From an uncultured Clostridia bacterium (lineage in GTDB: Bacteria > Bacillota > Clostridia > TANB77 > CAG-508), in contig CALXVF010000076.1 in the NCBI GenBank assembly GCA_944391895.1, positions 1 to 6,061 on the forward strand: a stretch of 6,061 nucleotides of DNA, read 5' to 3'. The notes below the pieces were generated by a model, which was not told the DNA's origin, made no database searches, and worked only from the letters and a program-made list of their open reading frames with translations. Of the stretch, positions 4,349 through 6,061 are shown one piece after another. Made by a program: the position numbers and the translations under genes. How positions within the stretch are numbered: position 1 is the first letter of the stretch; each line of letters begins with the position of its first letter.

Positions 4349-4643
4349 AGAGAAGCCCATAAAATGTACTAAGAAAAAATATGAGAAAGAGGACAATAAC
4401 ACAAGATGGAAAAAAGCAAAATTAGTAAAAGACTATGATTACTATATTTGCGATTTTTGCAATAAAGAAATTAAGATTGAAAAAAAGTGGGAAGAGAGAA
4501 GCGGAGGAATTGTAAATATACCATTTAGAGTTAAAAATAAAGATAAAGTAACAGTAGCTTTGCATAATAAATGTTTAAAACCACTTTTACAAAAGATTAA
4601 GGAGGAAGAGCATGAAAACAACATATGTGCTAGAAATAAATGA
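4314..4643 (+). CDS. Small zinc-finger phage protein, function unknown
   Basis: This 109-residue protein starts 7 nt after the SD AAGGAG (4301-4306), inside the end of the initiator-like gene. C46-x2-C49 (YICDFCNKEI) and H84-x2-C87 (ALHNKCLKPL) form a likely zinc site. The N-terminal 40 residues are strongly basic (WADREKPIKCTKKKYEKE), which suggests nucleic-acid binding. Its last 32 nt overlap the RusA gene, and the SD of rusA (4599-4605) lies within it. The three genes are therefore probably translationally coupled in the replication/recombination block. The family is not recognised. Confidence 0.7.
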   Translation: MWLERMKSWADREKPIKCTKKKYEKEDNNTRWKKAKLVKDYDYYICDFCNKEIKIEKKWEERSGGIVNIPFRVKNKDKVTVALHNKCLKPLLQKIKEEEHENNICARNK

Positions 4644-5028
4644 ATCAATAACAGGTAAACAAAGACCAAGAATGAATACGAGAACAGGTAGAGCTTATAC
4701 ACCAGGAAAAACTAAAGCTTATGAATATTTAGTTAGACAATTATTTCTGAACAAATATCCTGATTGCGAACCGATAAAAGGAAGAATAAGCATTAGTATA
4801 TGGGCTTATTTTGAAGTACCTAAAAGTACCAGTAAGAAAAAAGAGCTAGAAATGTTATCAGGACAAATAAGTCCAGTAAAAAAGCCAGATTGGGATAATA
4901 TAGGAAAAATAGTATCTGATGCATTAAACAAATTTGCATTTCTTGATGATGCACAGATTGTAGATGCAAGAGTAATAAAAGAATATTCAAAAACACCAAA
5001 GGTTATAGTTAAAATTAGTGAATTTTGA
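4612..5028 (+). CDS. rusA: RusA-family Holliday junction resolvase
   Basis: This 138-residue protein is close to the usual length for phage RusA. Characteristic features are KQRPRMN (16-22), the TP..TKAYEY segment (30-39), VKKPDWDNIGKIVSDALN (89-106, with D93, D95, K99 and D103) and FLDDAQIVDARVIKEY (110-125, with D112/D113). These supply the acidic metal ligands of the RusA active site, so it looks intact. RusA dimers cut four-way DNA junctions symmetrically, and phages use them to resolve recombination and replication intermediates in the cytoplasm. The SD AAGGAGG (4599-4605) lies 6 nt before the ATG. The gene overlaps the zinc-finger gene upstream and is 14 bp from the next gene. Confidence 0.93.
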   Translation: MKTTYVLEINESITGKQRPRMNTRTGRAYTPGKTKAYEYLVRQLFLNKYPDCEPIKGRISISIWAYFEVPKSTSKKKELEMLSGQISPVKKPDWDNIGKIVSDALNKFAFLDDAQIVDARVIKEYSKTPKVIVKISEF

Positions 5029-5042
5029 AAGGAGGATGAAGA

Positions 5043-5348
5043 GTGCAATATTTAGTAGATAATAAACTTTATGATATGGAGAAAAGTAAACTAATTATAA
5101 AATATATAGATTCGATAGAAACAAGAGGAATTGTGACTACCTATCCAAAATATGAACATACACTTTATAAAAGTTCAAAAGGACAATTTTTTGTTCATAT
5201 AGGAAAGTATAAAGGAGCATCTAGTTTAGGATATCATGATAAAGACTATATAAAATTATTATCTGATACAAGTGTTAAAAGAATTCTTAATGAACTAAAT
5301 GCCATAGAAGAGTACAAAGAATTATTCGGATATTTAGAAGAAGGATAG
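5043..5348 (+). CDS. Phage protein of unknown function (GTG start)
   Basis: This 101-residue product begins at GTG 5043, 7 nt after the SD AAAGGAGG (5028-5035), which overlaps the RusA stop codon. A nearby ATG at 5036 opens a frame of only a few codons and is rejected. The pattern (KLYDMEKSKLIIKYIDSIET, then TLYKSSKGQFFVHIG, and a helix near SDTSVKRILNELNAIEEYKE) resembles a group of small Firmicutes proteins with the form LYxTxxGxFFLHGxG. These are common on phages and mobile elements and have no known role. The resemblance is from memory of the pattern, not a search. Confidence 0.75.
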   Translation: MQYLVDNKLYDMEKSKLIIKYIDSIETRGIVTTYPKYEHTLYKSSKGQFFVHIGKYKGASSLGYHDKDYIKLLSDTSVKRILNELNAIEEYKELFGYLEEG

Positions 5349-5384
5349 AAAAATATTATATTTTAATAATTTAGGAGGTGCGAG

Positions 5385-5768
5385 ATGTTTGAAGAAAAAA
5401 TGGAACAATATGTAAGAACAGAATATGGATATATTCTTGAAAATACAGCAAAAGGAAATGGTGATATTGTAAAAAAATTAGCAGATGCAGATAAACATTA
5501 TGAATTTGAATATGGGAAAATAGCAAAAAGCAGCAATAGATTAGTGAACATTATAGAAGTAGGAGATTATATAAACGGAGAAAAGATTATAGAAATACAA
5601 GTACTAGAAATAGACAGTATTTCACAAAATGATTATACACCAGACAAACAAATTACAGTATGCATATTTAAATCTGGAAGAGGAGCTTATTATAGGCATA
5701 TTAAGGAAGAGGAAATAAATAGCATACTTACACGTGAACAATATTATCAAAACGCATATAGAAAGTAA
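5385..5768 (+). CDS. Conserved phage protein of unknown function
   Basis: This 127-residue soluble protein has an SD AGGAGGTG (5373-5380) 4 nt before the ATG. The C-terminal half (EYGKIAKSSNRLVNIIEVGD, YINGEKIIEIQVLEID, then REQYYQNAYRK) is a pattern familiar from small Clostridium and other Firmicutes phage proteins, in which a strand-rich EVGDY-NG-KVIEI core precedes a TKEQF-type ending. No catalytic motif is seen. It follows the previous gene after 36 bp and belongs to the same early operon. Confidence 0.75.
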   Translation: MFEEKMEQYVRTEYGYILENTAKGNGDIVKKLADADKHYEFEYGKIAKSSNRLVNIIEVGDYINGEKIIEIQVLEIDSISQNDYTPDKQITVCIFKSGRGAYYRHIKEEEINSILTREQYYQNAYRK

Positions 5769-5788
5769 TTATACAATGGAGGCTAGTA

Positions 5789-6061
5789 ATGAAATTAAAA
5801 TGTAATAAATGTAATTCAGAAAAATTATTTATTGAAATACAAGGAGATAGAAGAGGATTATACTGTGGAGAATGTGGAAAATGGCAAAAGTGGATAACAA
5901 AAGAGGAATTACAGGTAGCAAAATTTAATGAAATAAAAATATTAAATAAAAACGATAAGCAAATTGATAAAACAACATCAAAAGAACTATTAAAACTAAA
6001 ACTGGACATATATCATACAATTTTAGCTTATTCTTTGAATTTTGATAGTAGTTATATTATA
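5789..6061 (+). CDS. Zinc-ribbon phage protein (partial, runs off the right edge)
   Basis: The ATG at 5789 is preceded by GGAGG (5778-5782) at 6-nt spacing, and the frame stays open for 91 codons to the window edge. C5-x2-C8 (KCNKCNSEKLF) and C26-x2-C29 (LYCGECGKWQKWITKEEL) make a compact zinc ribbon in the first 35 residues. A Lys-rich helical region follows (residues 40-80). Small proteins with this CxxC...GLYCxxCGxWxKW pattern are common in the early or middle regions of Firmicutes phages and probably bind nucleic acid. The function is unknown. Confidence 0.8.
   Translation, partial: MKLKCNKCNSEKLFIEIQGDRRGLYCGECGKWQKWITKEELQVAKFNEIKILNKNDKQIDKTTSKELLKLKLDIYHTILAYSLNFDSSYII

Overview
The window looks like the left part of a temperate prophage (or a closely related integrative element) in a very AT-rich, low-GC Gram-positive host. 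Base composition is strongly A/T, codons are AT-rich (AGA for Arg, TTA for Leu), and almost every gene has a strong AGGAGG-type Shine-Dalgarno (SD) sequence. This fits Clostridia or relatives, but the genus cannot be fixed from the sequence. No tRNA, rRNA, CRISPR array or insertion sequence was seen.

Layout. The left third is read leftwards and is the lysogeny module: a short XRE-type repressor (1749-2072), a coupled DEDDh exonuclease-BRCT protein (810-1736), and a tyrosine integrase whose C-terminal catalytic part lies beyond the left edge (1-658). A divergent control region (2073-2226) holds back-to-back promoters, phased A-tracts and a repeated operator-like motif (TTGCA-N-AAA-W-GCA at 2109, 2194 and 2464). 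The right two thirds are one closely packed rightward early operon: a Cro-like XRE protein, an excisionase-type HTH protein, two very small overlapping ORFs, a coiled-coil protein, a small helical protein, a winged-helix replication-initiator-like protein with an internal repeat array followed by a very AT-rich tract, a zinc-finger protein, a RusA-type Holliday junction resolvase, two unknown phage-type proteins and a zinc-ribbon protein running off the right edge.

How it works together (inference from family knowledge and layout). The repressor would sit on its operators, shut the rightward lytic promoter and tune its own leftward promoter. On induction, the Cro-like protein and the excisionase-type protein would be made first, followed by replication and recombination functions. 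The repressor has no S24 autocleavage domain, and an ImmA-like protease gene, which often follows such short repressors, is absent. The exonuclease-BRCT gene occupies that slot and should be expressed during lysogeny.

The most unusual signal is a GC-rich 14-bp sequence, TTCGCGACACGATA. It occurs twice and in opposite orientation, exactly bracketing the exonuclease-repressor-Cro cassette (774-787 and 2490-2503). Both copies sit in the loop and 3' arm of an inverted repeat. Because of the opposite orientation, the leftward and the rightward transcripts would carry the same RNA sequence with a self-complementary UCGCGA in the loop. A second candidate is a phage-lambda-like origin inside the initiator gene (3848-3974).
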